64,000 nt of DNA. Source: Agapanthus africanus. Taxonomy: Eukaryota > Streptophyta > Magnoliopsida > Asparagales > Amaryllidaceae. The stretch spans positions 264,392,867 through 264,456,866 of the forward strand of contig CM057342.1 in assembly GCA_030015575.1 (NCBI GenBank), read 5' to 3'. A program made the translations under genes and the position numbers. Shown piece after piece: positions 37,464 through 46,503 of the stretch; the stretch's first letter is position 1, and every line of letters starts with the position of its first letter. The notes below the pieces were generated by a model that had not been told where the DNA came from, did no database searches, and saw only the letters and a program-made list of their open reading frames with translations.

Positions 37464-37949
37464 CTAGGGCCAGCTGCTGTAGTATCGCATACCGAGCATC
37501 CCGAAGAGTCTCTTAAATTGTATCTGGGGAATGGCCTTCGTGAGTGGATCCGCAGTGTTGTTCTTCGTGTCAACCCTCCTGACCTCGATCTCCCGGCGAT
37601 CAACTATCTCCCGGATCAGGTGATACCGCCTCAGAATATGCCTGGATCGATGATGGGACCTGGGTTCCTTGGCCAAAGCCACCGCTCCATTGTTATCGCA
37701 ATACAAAGGTATTGGATGCTCAATGGATGGAACCACTCCAAGTTCAGTAATGAACTTCTTGATCCAGACAGCCTCTTTAGCAGCATCGTTGGCAGCGATG
37801 TATTCAGCCTCCATCGTCGAGTCTGCCACGGTTTCCTGCTTGGAACTTTTCCAGCTAACCGCCCCTCCGTAAAGGGTAAAGACAAATCCCGACTGCGACT
37901 TAGAGTCGTCCTTATCACTCTGGAAGCTCGAATCGGTAAAGGACTCCAC
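37464..37949 (-). pseudogene. C2 RNase H (fossil)
   Basis: The fragment has the copia RNase H motifs: DSSFQSDKDDSKSQSGFVF, SSKQETVADSTMEAEYIAA and CDNNGAVALAKEPRSHHRSR, ending a few codons before the purine tract. It is the C-terminal end of the polyprotein. The remaining RT part lies beyond the C1 insertion. Confidence 0.93.
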
Positions 37950-38254
37950 TTAGAGTTCTCCGTTACCATACACCAAGAGCATCTCCTTAGTCCTTCGTAA
38001 GTACTTGAGAATGCTCTTCACAGCTGTCCAGTGACTCTCTCCAGGATCAGCTTGATACCTACTCACTACACTTAGTGAGTATGCTACATCGGTCTGGTAC
38101 ATAGCATCGCATACATGATAGAGCCTACTGCCGAAGCATAGGGTATCCCTTGCATGCGAGCTCTCTCCAAATCAGTCTTAGGAGATATCTCTTTGGAGAG
38201 AGTGAGCCCTGAGATCGTGGGTAAAAACCCACGTTTGGACTCTTCCATACTAAA

Positions 38255-38259
38255 CTTCT
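38255..38259. repeat. C1 target site duplication, left copy
   Basis: The bases cttct are identical to 48661-48665; both lie in the RT/RNase H region of C2. Confidence 0.93.
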
Positions 38260-39336
38260 TGTTAGTGTATATGCCCTAGAGGCCATTACTGTATCATACT
38301 GGTTTGTATATTACTTAATGGATGCTTGGGATATTCACCTTGTATATACAATCTTGCTCAAAATAGTAGTATGCTACTTGGTTTGTTTCTACTTCAATGT
38401 GTACATGTGTTTATTTTTGTATATCGCCTATACACATTAGTAGAGCCCTTAGGATCTATGCTTGATTACCAGCGATGTGATGGCCGTCACACTAGTGGGG
38501 CTGGGTAATCTATAAGCACATCCTTATGCAGGTCCCTGGTCGCAGGACTATCGAGACAGGGCATCGATACTCCGGAGTAGACCAGCGCATGCGCTTCTCA
38601 TCCTAGTGTGGGAGACGGTCTGTCCCACAGCCGTCAGTACGTCGTACTTAAGATAGTATGCGGGTGCTCGTTAGGTTACGGGTACACTGGACAGGACTCG
38701 TCGGGAACTGACTAGTTGGTATTATACCTATCGTCAGTTATCAGTTCCCAGGTGACATGAGTACAGCTTAGTCCGCTGACTTGACACTGTCACTCCGCCT
38801 CGAGTGTGTTCCCACTGTACTTTGATCACTACCCTACCACGGCTCAAAGGAGTCGTGCAAACAGGTAGTGGTTGGGTGCAGTCCCGAAGCACTTGGAGGC
38901 AGTGACGGTTAGACAGGATTCGTCTCTCCCGGTATTGGGGGTTGACATCGCGCTGTGTCTAGGAGAGCCATTACACGAGTAGTCCCTGGCCAGGGCAAAC
39001 GAGATATACTGGTAGGTTTCCAGTGTTATCTCAGGGTATTTTGGGCTTCGCTCCGGCACGACTTGTACCGCTATTGGGGGACTGACGTTTACCGCCCCCT
39101 AGGCCCGCCATGCGATGTATCGGACGAACAGACCGGACTGTACGGAGAATGTCACACTCAGGCTCAGTAGGAGTTTAGATGGGTTTCGCCTCGTCGGTCT
39201 TCTTGTCGGTATTACCTGGGGACCGTTACGCACAGCTAGTGCCGCTTGCGGTCTGTGGTTAAACCCACTGCCAGCGTAGTGTCGAGTCTTTAGAGTCCCA
39301 CACAGAAAGCTTTTCGCCTTTAGGCAAAAGAGTAGA

Positions 39337-39376
39337 GGTCGCATGGTATTGCGACAGGTCGCATGGTTTTGCGACA
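39337..39376 (+). repeat. Two tandem palindromic 20-mers in C1 LTR
   Basis: The unit ggtcgcatggtattgcgaca occurs twice with one change. Each unit can pair gtcgca with tgcgac around a 6-nt loop. A further hairpin (cttttcgcc/ggcaaaag, 39310-39330) precedes them. The same arrangement is in the 3' LTR (from 47581). Confidence 0.85.
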
Positions 39377-39535
39377 GGGTTCGGTCACATCCGTGCACTT
39401 GTGCGCGTACAGTGTCCGGACAGTTTACACTAGCGGGCTTTGGTTTAAGCCAGATTCTAGTGTACCTTATGGGATTGGATTTATCCAGTTTGCATTCGTG
39501 TTCCTCGGAACGCGGATGCGGGTGTGTATGCACAG

Positions 39536-39762
39536 TTGACAGGGAGGCAGAGGCAGCGGATTCTCATTAGGGTTGTTGACAGTTGACCGTTGACTATTTG
39601 ACTTTTTGCTCAACCCTAATGAGAATTTGATATGTGATTAACTATTATATTAATTAAGTATTATGGTGACATGGTTGTTGACTTTTGTTGTCTTTGTTGA
39701 CTTGTTGACTTTTGTGGACTTGTTGATTTTGTTGACCGGTTGACTAGGCTTGACTAGTTGAC
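39536..39762 (+). promoter_or_regulatory. TTGAC (W-box-like) cluster in C1 5' LTR
   Basis: Twelve TTGAC cores occur on the plus strand within 227 bp, most of them TTGACC or TTGACT, the W-box recognised by plant WRKY factors. Five lie around or between the arms of a 15-bp perfect inverted repeat and seven after it. The 3' LTR copy (47780-47988) has thirteen. Function as a promoter element is inferred from the motif only. Confidence 0.65.
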
Positions 39763-40435
39763 CATCATGATAACCATAGTCATCATTTCATGGCAAAGAC
39801 TTTTACTTGCTTGCTCATTTGTGTAAAATGAGTGCATGATATGATATGGTTATGGTTGCTTCAACCATCACATAAGACTTTTTTTGATATGATGAGTTAT
39901 CATTTCTTTGGATTATGAGAGGGTGAAAGACAAAAGAGAGCCTCATTCTTTCTTGCTCATTCTCTCTCTTGTTCTTGAGCTCTCCTTTTGCTCTCACCCT
40001 TTTTGCTCTTGCTCCCTCTCTTTAATCTATGGTTCTCTTGTCTCATGAGTTGAGAATCAAGAACCATAGATAAAATCCCACACAAAGTATTCTCTACTCA
40101 TTCTAGTTCACTAGGTTTAGCAAACCAAGTGAACTAGTTTCTTCAAAGAACGAAGAAGGAGCTAAAGGTTGGAGCTTTCAGGTGGATCTATCTTCGGCGT
40201 ACGGAGACGACGAGAAGAAGCCAATCGGACCACCACCGGAGCTTGAAGACGAAGGAGTTCAAGACAAGCAAGGTATAACCCCCTAACCGAGTAGCTAGAA
40301 ACTCATAGTTAGGTTGTTAGATAGGTGTTTAACCAAGATCCGGGTTTTAGGTCCATGTTACCACCTCCGTAAAAATCGTTTTTTACCAAATTCCGCATTC
40401 CCGAAAGTACCGGGAGAGGTAGCATGGACTTACAG

Positions 40436-40447
40436 TGGTATCAGAGC
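40436..40447 (+). other. C1 primer binding site, tRNA-iMet
   Basis: The sequence tggtatcagagc, one base after the LTR end, is an exact match to the initiator-Met complement. Confidence 0.95.
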
Positions 40448-42520
40448 CTAGTTAAACTCTATCTAACTTGTTAGCAAGTAACTAGAAGATCGATCAAAGA
40501 AAAAGTCCCGAAAACGAACCCCGAAAATTTGCAGTTTCTGTCGATTTTTTTACTGTTCAAAAGTTGATTATTTTAACACCTAAAATCGGCTCAGGGTTTT
40601 TAAAAGACACTGTAGAAAAATCACCAACTGATTCCCCTAAACGAGCGCGGAAACGCGGCAATAGCTTGCTATTGCCGCGGTTCCGCGGCCTCCTTACCCC
40701 CTCTCTGGTGTTTCTTTGCTACAGTGTGCTTCTGGGGGTATTTTGGGATTTTTGGAATATATATTTTCAACCCAGATTTTCCAGAACGAAAAATTTACTT
40801 TGGGGTCCTGAAAATCCGTATTTTTGATCGAACTTCTAAAAGACTTAAGCTAACGGGTTTTCTGTAATGTGATATTTGTATTGAACGTCTACTAATCGCT
40901 ATATGTCGATTAGTGGGGGTTATACAAATCTGTGATCTGTAATGTTGCTGGAATGTGGATATGAATATGTTGGATTGTCGCGGGTGAATAGCCGGGGGTT
41001 GTGAGACGAGAGTTTTCTTTTCTTTCAATTCATGTAAATTTGTAAATTGATGTAATAATTATTTGTATGGCCGCACAACCGGGTCGGGGTTGTAGCCGTC
41101 ATTGTATAATTTCTTTTTACTGTTTTTGCTCCTAGGATAGACCCATGGAGGGGGTGCACAAACTACCGGGTATGCCGAAGTGTCGAGTGGCCTACTCATG
41201 GAGATGAGGGAGGTTACTATGCTTCGGGTACTTGGCGGGTAGTTTGCCGCACCCGTAGGGGTCTTGGGTGGGGTATTTGGCTATTCACCGCGACCGTGTA
41301 ATCTGTTTGTCGTTACAGGCTCGTGCGAATTATAGATTCCTAGTATATCCAATGTATTCATCTGTGATCTGAAATGTTTATCATTGCAGTATATCTATAT
41401 ATGATATTATTTAGGCGTTGCTTATATTTTACAGACGCGCTAGCCCAGCCCCCGCTCTGTCGTTAGTTAAGTAACCTAACGGGTAATGACGGGGCCCCGT
41501 GGCGAATGCGAATGGCATAAGCGTACGTCATATTTTGGTTGTTTTCTGCAATGGTAGGATTAAATGATGGGACGCATTAAAAGAACTAATGCAAGAATAT
41601 CACGCATTAAAAGAACTAATGCAAGATAATAAACCAAGTTAAAGTCGTTGGAACACTTTCGAAAAACCACTCGGTTCTTTTCAAAACCAACTTTTAAATG
41701 CGGAGCTTGAGCCACTCCTTTTAAAAGCTATCTCGTTCCATCGACCAAATCAAGTTCACTACGTTCACGGTTTTGCCAAAACCATTCGTAGCCCTCCGTC
41801 GTTTCGTATGAATATTCAATAGTATTCAAGCTGTGTTTGTTGACCTTCGTCAAGGCATAGTGATTGGTAGCTATTGGGTATTCATATGTAGCATAGATAG
41901 ATGCGTTGGTTTGGGACATTCGCATTACCTTGTTGACCTTCGTCAAGGGTATATACGGGTGGATTCAAATTAACCTGGATAATGACGGGCAGAACTTGAC
42001 ATATGACTTGTGATTTGTTGACCTTCGTCAAGGTCATAAGAGCATGGGGCAAAAATCCACATCGGGAGTTTCATAAGTACTGAAACTTGCTAGATTTGCA
42101 TACCATTTGGAGTGTGATGATTCTGGTAGGATTCCTTCAGTTTCGTCACGCAATGATATTTGGATCCCGATCCTACTGTGAGTATATGCTACTCCTCGGG
42201 AAATTTCTCACTAAACGATCAATGCTATAAACCTAGTAGGTGCCTAGAAAGGTGTTAGCGGGGCTACGCCCCCAGGGAAAAGAGGTTCTCTAATTAAGGA
42301 ACTTCGCGAAAGCGTTGGAAAACCTCCCTCGAAGTACCGACACCGGCCTGGCTGAACGGTTAAGCAAGTATTGTACGGTGGGATTGATCCTGACTAATTC
42401 TTCCTTTATGGTTTGAGGAGGGATTCGAGAAACAGTGGGAGCCATCCTGTTTAGACAAACTAAAAACCACTCTAAACTTGCAAGAGCATCATGCTGAGTG
42501 TTTCTTCTTCTCTCTCCTAA
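40448..42520 (+). other. C1 5' leader
   Basis: This 2.1 kb non-coding leader holds, in order, a GC-rich hairpin (40644-40690), a ~315-nt domain closed by cgcgggtgaatagcc (40979-40993) and ggctattcaccgcg (41279-41292), three copies of ttgttgaccttcgtcaagg (41837-41855, 41930-41948, 42015-42033), and a pyrimidine tract ending in attgcag just before gag. Blocks are shared with C2, C3 and C5. Confidence 0.88.
40644..40690 (+). promoter_or_regulatory. C1 GC-rich leader hairpin
   Basis: The arms 40644-40665 and 40669-40690 match at 19 of 22 positions around a 3-nt loop (ttg). The outer part is the ccgcggttccgcgg palindrome and the inner part caatagc/gctattg. It lies about 210 nt after the LTR. Confidence 0.78.
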
Positions 42521-43060
42521 TTGCAGCGACCAATCAACATGACTGGACTTAAGTTACTCCTAGATAAAAACAAACTGACAGGGCCAAACTACAAAGATTG
42601 GCTCAGGAATGTCAAGATAGCAATCACTTACGACAAGCTGGGGTATCTTCTTACCACCAAAGCTCCCCCTGTCCCTGGTCCAACTTCCAGCGTCGCGGAT
42701 AAGGAAATCCGCAAGACTTGGGAGATTGATAGCGCGAAGGCCAAATGCCTCCTGCTTGCCTCGATGGACAACGAACATCAGAGGAGGCACGAGAATATGG
42801 ACATGGAATCCATATTGCTTCATACAAAAGAACTGTATGGAGAGCAATCTCGTATCGCAAGATACGAAGCGTCGAAAAAGTTATTTTCGACAAGAATGGC
42901 CGTCGGATCATCAGTAGCCGAGCACGTGCTAAAGATGATCGGCTACATTGAGGAGCTCGCTGACCTAGGGATCACATTGGAGAGTGAGCTATATACGGAT
43001 ATAGTTCTCCAGTCCCTTCCTTCCACTTACGCCCAGTTTATACTGAACTTCAACTTATAA
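42521..43060 (+). pseudogene. C1 gag
   Basis: The 179 residues carry the copia gag (UBN2-like) domain: LTGPNYKDWLRNVKIAITYD near the start, then the MDMESILLHTKELYGEQSR and YTDIVLQSLPSTYAQF blocks. It would form the particle shell. An in-frame ATG (MTGLKLLLDKN) seven codons in is the more likely start, because the gag sequence begins there just after the pyrimidine tract. The zinc-knuckle part of gag is in the next frame. Confidence 0.88.
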
Positions 43061-43093
43061 GAAAGAGAGGTTGAACTTTCAGAGCTCCTCAAC

Positions 43094-46000
43094 ATGCTGA
43101 GGAGCGCAGAGGGCACCCTACAGAAAGGTAGGGATACATCCACTTTGTTTGTAAGAGGATCATCTTCTTCTAGGTCCAAGGCGAAAGCCAAGGGAAAGAA
43201 AAAGAAGGCCCCCGCCAAACCAAGGGGCGGTGTTAGTAAAGTGGATACGAAGGGAAAAGGTAAAGCAACAAAGATAGCGGGGAAGCTTGTGGATAAGGAA
43301 GAATGCTTCTATTGTCATAAGAAAGGACACTGGAAGAATGATTGCAGGGCCTGGAAGGCCAGAACACAGGAATTGAAGCAGGTTGCAGCTTCAGCTTCAG
43401 GTGTGTATGTTATTGAAAACTGTCTTTCAATAAACTCTACTTCCTGGGTATTGGATACCGGATCAGGATCTCATATCTGTAATTCTTTGCAGGCGTTGAG
43501 AAACCGTAGGGTTTTGAAGGCAGGTGACATGACCCTCAGAGTTGCGAACGGAGCTAGCATGGATGCTAAAGCCGTAGGGGACTATCACCTGGGAATGTCA
43601 GATGAACATGTTTTGGTTTTGCGTAATTGCTTTTTTGTACCCAACGCAACTTGTAATATCATTTATGTATCTTTAGTTTCTAAAGAAGGTTATGAATTTG
43701 CGTTTGTAAGTAATGTTGTAAACATTCACCTTAATCAAGTTTTGATTGGGTCAGGTACATTGAGTAATGGTATATACGTATTAAACCAACCACAGATTTT
43801 CAATGTCCAGAATACACACAAAAGAAAGTCTCCGGAAATGAATCAGACTTTCTTGTGGCATTGTAGACTGGGTCACATCAATGAGAGAAGGTTGACGAAG
43901 TTACATACAGAAGGGTATTTGAATGCGTTCGAATATCAATCGTATGCCACTTGTCAATCTTGTCTCAAAGGAAAGATGACAAAGACTCCGTGTACTGGAC
44001 ATGGAATAAGAGCGAGCGAGCTCTTGGGACTCGTACACAGTGACGTGTGCGGTCCAATGTCTACACATGCCCGAAGCGGACATTCTTACTTCATTACTTT
44101 TACGGATGACTTCTCAAGGTACGGTTATGTCTTCTTAATGAAACATAAGTCCGAGGCCTTTGGAAAATTCCAGGAGTATAAGAATGAAGTAGAGAAACAG
44201 ACCGGCAAAAGTATTAAGATTCTAAGATCGGATCGAGGTGGAGAATACTTAAGTGCCGAATTCCTGAATTACTTAAAAGAGAATGGTATTCTCTCTCAGC
44301 TTACTCCTCCATACACTCCGCAACATAACGGTGTATCGGAGAGACGGAACCGAACCCTATTAGATATGGTTCGGTCCATGATGAGTAACGCTGAGTTACC
44401 GCGATCATTCTGGGGATATACACTAGAAGCAGCTGCATATCTCTTGAACAAGGCTCCCACCAAGACTGTGCCTACCACCCCATATGAGATGTGGACTGGG
44501 AAGAAACCCTGTCTTAAGTATCTTAAGGTATGGGGATGTCCAGCTTTTGTAAAAAAGCAGCATGCGGACAAGCTTGAGGCATGTTCAGTACAGTGTAAGT
44601 TTGTGGGATACCCAAGGAACTCCAGGGGGTATCTTTTCTATTCCGCTGAGGAACAAAAGGTTTTTGTTTCTCAGCATGCCCGCTTCTTGGAAACTGAGTT
44701 TTTGGAAACCCAGATAAGTGGGAGCACAATAGAACTGGAAGAAGTTCCAGAACCACAGACTGTTACTGAAAGCTTAGTGGAACCAGAGGGTTCAACAGAA
44801 CAAGACATTCCTACGCCGCTCCGCAGGAGTAGTAGGCAGACTCATCCGCCCGAGAGATACTGCGGTTTTCTCATAGACGGGGATAGAGAGGATTGCATCA
44901 TAGATTATGATGAGCCTACTAGCTTCCAGCAGGCCGTTCAGAGCGTTGACTCAGTGAAATGGCTGGATGCAATGCGGACCGAAATGGAGTCCATGTACAC
45001 CAACAAGGTATGGACGTTGGACATTGCTCCAGACGGGGTAAAACCCGTAGGATGCAAGTGGATCTTCAAAAGGAAGATTGGTGTAGATGGACAGGTTGAG
45101 ACCTATAAAGCTAGGCTGGTAGCAAAGGGTTTTCGTCAAAGACCTGGCTTGGACTATGACGAAACCTTTTCTCCAGTAGCCATGCTGAAATCCATTCGGA
45201 TCCTTCTTGCCATTGCTGCCTTCCACGATTATGAGATCTGGCAAATGGACGTAAAGACCGCTTTTCTAAATGGAAATTTAGAGGAGTGTGTCTATATGGA
45301 CCAACCAGAGGGTTTCATTCAGAGTGGGAGCAGCGGAAAGGTGTGCAAGTTGCTTAAGTCCATCTATGGACTAAAGCAGGCGTCGCGGAGTTGGAACATC
45401 TGCTTTGATGAGACGGTCAAAGAATTTGGCTTTATCAAAAATCCAGATGAACCATGCATCTATAGTAGATTTGTAGCGAGAACTGTAGTATTCCTCGTTT
45501 TATACGTGGATGACATTCTCTTAATAGGAAATGACATTCCTATGCTACAATCTGTCAAGGGGTTCTTGTCACACAGGTTCTCCATGAAAGACCTGGGTGA
45601 TGCCTCATACATTCTGGGTATCCGGATCTACCGTGACAGATCCAAGAGGATATTAGGACTTTCTCAGTCCAGGTACATCGACACCGTGCTGAAAAGATTC
45701 AGTATGGAAGATTCCAAGCGCGGTAACCTACCGGCTTGTCACGGGATCACCCTCTCTAAAGAGATGTCTCCCAAGACTGATTTGGAGAGGGATCGCATGT
45801 CTATTATACCCTACGCTTCTGCGGTAGGCTCTATAATGTATGCGATGTTGTGTACCAGACCGGATGTAGCTTATGCACTGAGTGTGGTAAGACGGTATCA
45901 GTCAAACCCTGGGGAGAAACACTGGATAGCGGTAAAGAACATTCTTAAGTACCTGAGAAGGACTAAGGAGATGTTCTTGGTGTATGGCGGAAAAGACCTC

Positions 46001-46489
46001 CAGATCGAGGCCTTTGCTGACTCCAGCTTCCAGAGTGACAAGGATGATTCCAAGTCCATGTCGGGTTTTGTCTTTACCCTCAATGGAGGGGCGGTGTGTT
46101 GGAAGAGTTCCAAACAGGAAACCGTTGCAGACTCGACGATGGAAGCGGAATACATCGCTGCATCTGATGCCGCAAAAGAAGCTGTCTGGATGAGGAAGTT
46201 CTTGAAAGAACTTCAGGTGGTTCCGTCCATTGTTGATCCAATACCTCTGTATTGCGACAACAACGGGGCTATAGCTTTAGCAAAGGAACCCAGGTCCCAT
46301 CAGAGATCCAGGCACATCTTGAGGCAGTATCACCTGATCAGGGAGATCGTGGATCGCCAGGAGATCGAGGTTCGGAGAGTCGCTTCAGAAGATAACACTG
46401 CAGATCCATTCACCAAGGCCCTGCCCCAGACTCAGTTCGAGCGGCTGATCGAGATGATAGGTCTTCGATACGCCAGTACATGGCCTTAG
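43094..46489 (+). CDS. C1 gag C-terminus and pol polyprotein
   Basis: This long copia frame of 1131 residues has a lysine-rich gag tail and CCHC knuckle CFYCHKKGHWKNDC (residues 71-84), then the aspartic protease WVLDTGSGSHI (catalytic D121). The integrase zinc region follows from WHCRLGHINERRL, then the catalytic core motifs HSDVCGPM, FTDDFSRYGYVF and PPYTPQHNGVSERRNRT. Reverse transcriptase has MDVKTAFLNGNLEE and the catalytic YVDDILLIGND. RNase H has ADSSFQSDKDDSKS, TMEAEYIAAS and DNNGAIALAKEP. Integrase before RT is the Ty1/copia order. It ends 14 bp before the 3' LTR. The finer copia lineage is not assigned. Confidence 0.93.
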   Translation: MLRSAEGTLQKGRDTSTLFVRGSSSSRSKAKAKGKKKKAPAKPRGGVSKVDTKGKGKATKIAGKLVDKEECFYCHKKGHWKNDCRAWKARTQELKQVAASASGVYVIENCLSINSTSWVLDTGSGSHICNSLQALRNRRVLKAGDMTLRVANGASMDAKAVGDYHLGMSDEHVLVLRNCFFVPNATCNIIYVSLVSKEGYEFAFVSNVVNIHLNQVLIGSGTLSNGIYVLNQPQIFNVQNTHKRKSPEMNQTFLWHCRLGHINERRLTKLHTEGYLNAFEYQSYATCQSCLKGKMTKTPCTGHGIRASELLGLVHSDVCGPMSTHARSGHSYFITFTDDFSRYGYVFLMKHKSEAFGKFQEYKNEVEKQTGKSIKILRSDRGGEYLSAEFLNYLKENGILSQLTPPYTPQHNGVSERRNRTLLDMVRSMMSNAELPRSFWGYTLEAAAYLLNKAPTKTVPTTPYEMWTGKKPCLKYLKVWGCPAFVKKQHADKLEACSVQCKFVGYPRNSRGYLFYSAEEQKVFVSQHARFLETEFLETQISGSTIELEEVPEPQTVTESLVEPEGSTEQDIPTPLRRSSRQTHPPERYCGFLIDGDREDCIIDYDEPTSFQQAVQSVDSVKWLDAMRTEMESMYTNKVWTLDIAPDGVKPVGCKWIFKRKIGVDGQVETYKARLVAKGFRQRPGLDYDETFSPVAMLKSIRILLAIAAFHDYEIWQMDVKTAFLNGNLEECVYMDQPEGFIQSGSSGKVCKLLKSIYGLKQASRSWNICFDETVKEFGFIKNPDEPCIYSRFVARTVVFLVLYVDDILLIGNDIPMLQSVKGFLSHRFSMKDLGDASYILGIRIYRDRSKRILGLSQSRYIDTVLKRFSMEDSKRGNLPACHGITLSKEMSPKTDLERDRMSIIPYASAVGSIMYAMLCTRPDVAYALSVVRRYQSNPGEKHWIAVKNILKYLRRTKEMFLVYGGKDLQIEAFADSSFQSDKDDSKSMSGFVFTLNGGAVCWKSSKQETVADSTMEAEYIAASDAAKEAVWMRKFLKELQVVPSIVDPIPLYCDNNGAIALAKEPRSHQRSRHILRQYHLIREIVDRQEIEVRRVASEDNTADPFTKALPQTQFERLIEMIGLRYASTWP

Positions 46490-46490
46490 T

Positions 46491-46503
46491 GCAAGTGGGA
46501 GAT
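46491..46503 (+). other. C1 polypurine tract
   Basis: The sequence gcaagtgggagat immediately precedes the 3' LTR. It is the expected second-strand primer, and the same tract is found in C2. Confidence 0.9.

Larger units (their letters stand above)
38260..40434 (+). repeat. C1 5' LTR
   Basis: It begins TGTTAGTG and ends ACTTACA. Its features are the block shared by all copia LTRs here (38921-38945), a tandem palindromic 20-mer (39337-39376), a TTGAC cluster (39536-39762) with a perfect inverted repeat (39561-39575 and 39611-39625), and a pyrimidine-rich patch (about 39942-40025). Confidence 0.96.

Noticed and set aside
37518-38000. 160-codon plus-strand ORF
   Set aside because: It is the shadow of the C2 RNase H frame on the minus strand.
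39099-39533. 144-codon minus-strand ORF, repeated at 47364-47777
   Set aside because: It is present in both C1 LTRs only because they are nearly identical; it lies antisense to the element and shows no domain.
40436-40447. tRNA gene suspected from tRNA-like words
   Set aside because: Only 12-18 nt matching tRNA 3' ends are present, placed next to LTRs; these are primer binding sites. No cloverleaf was seen.
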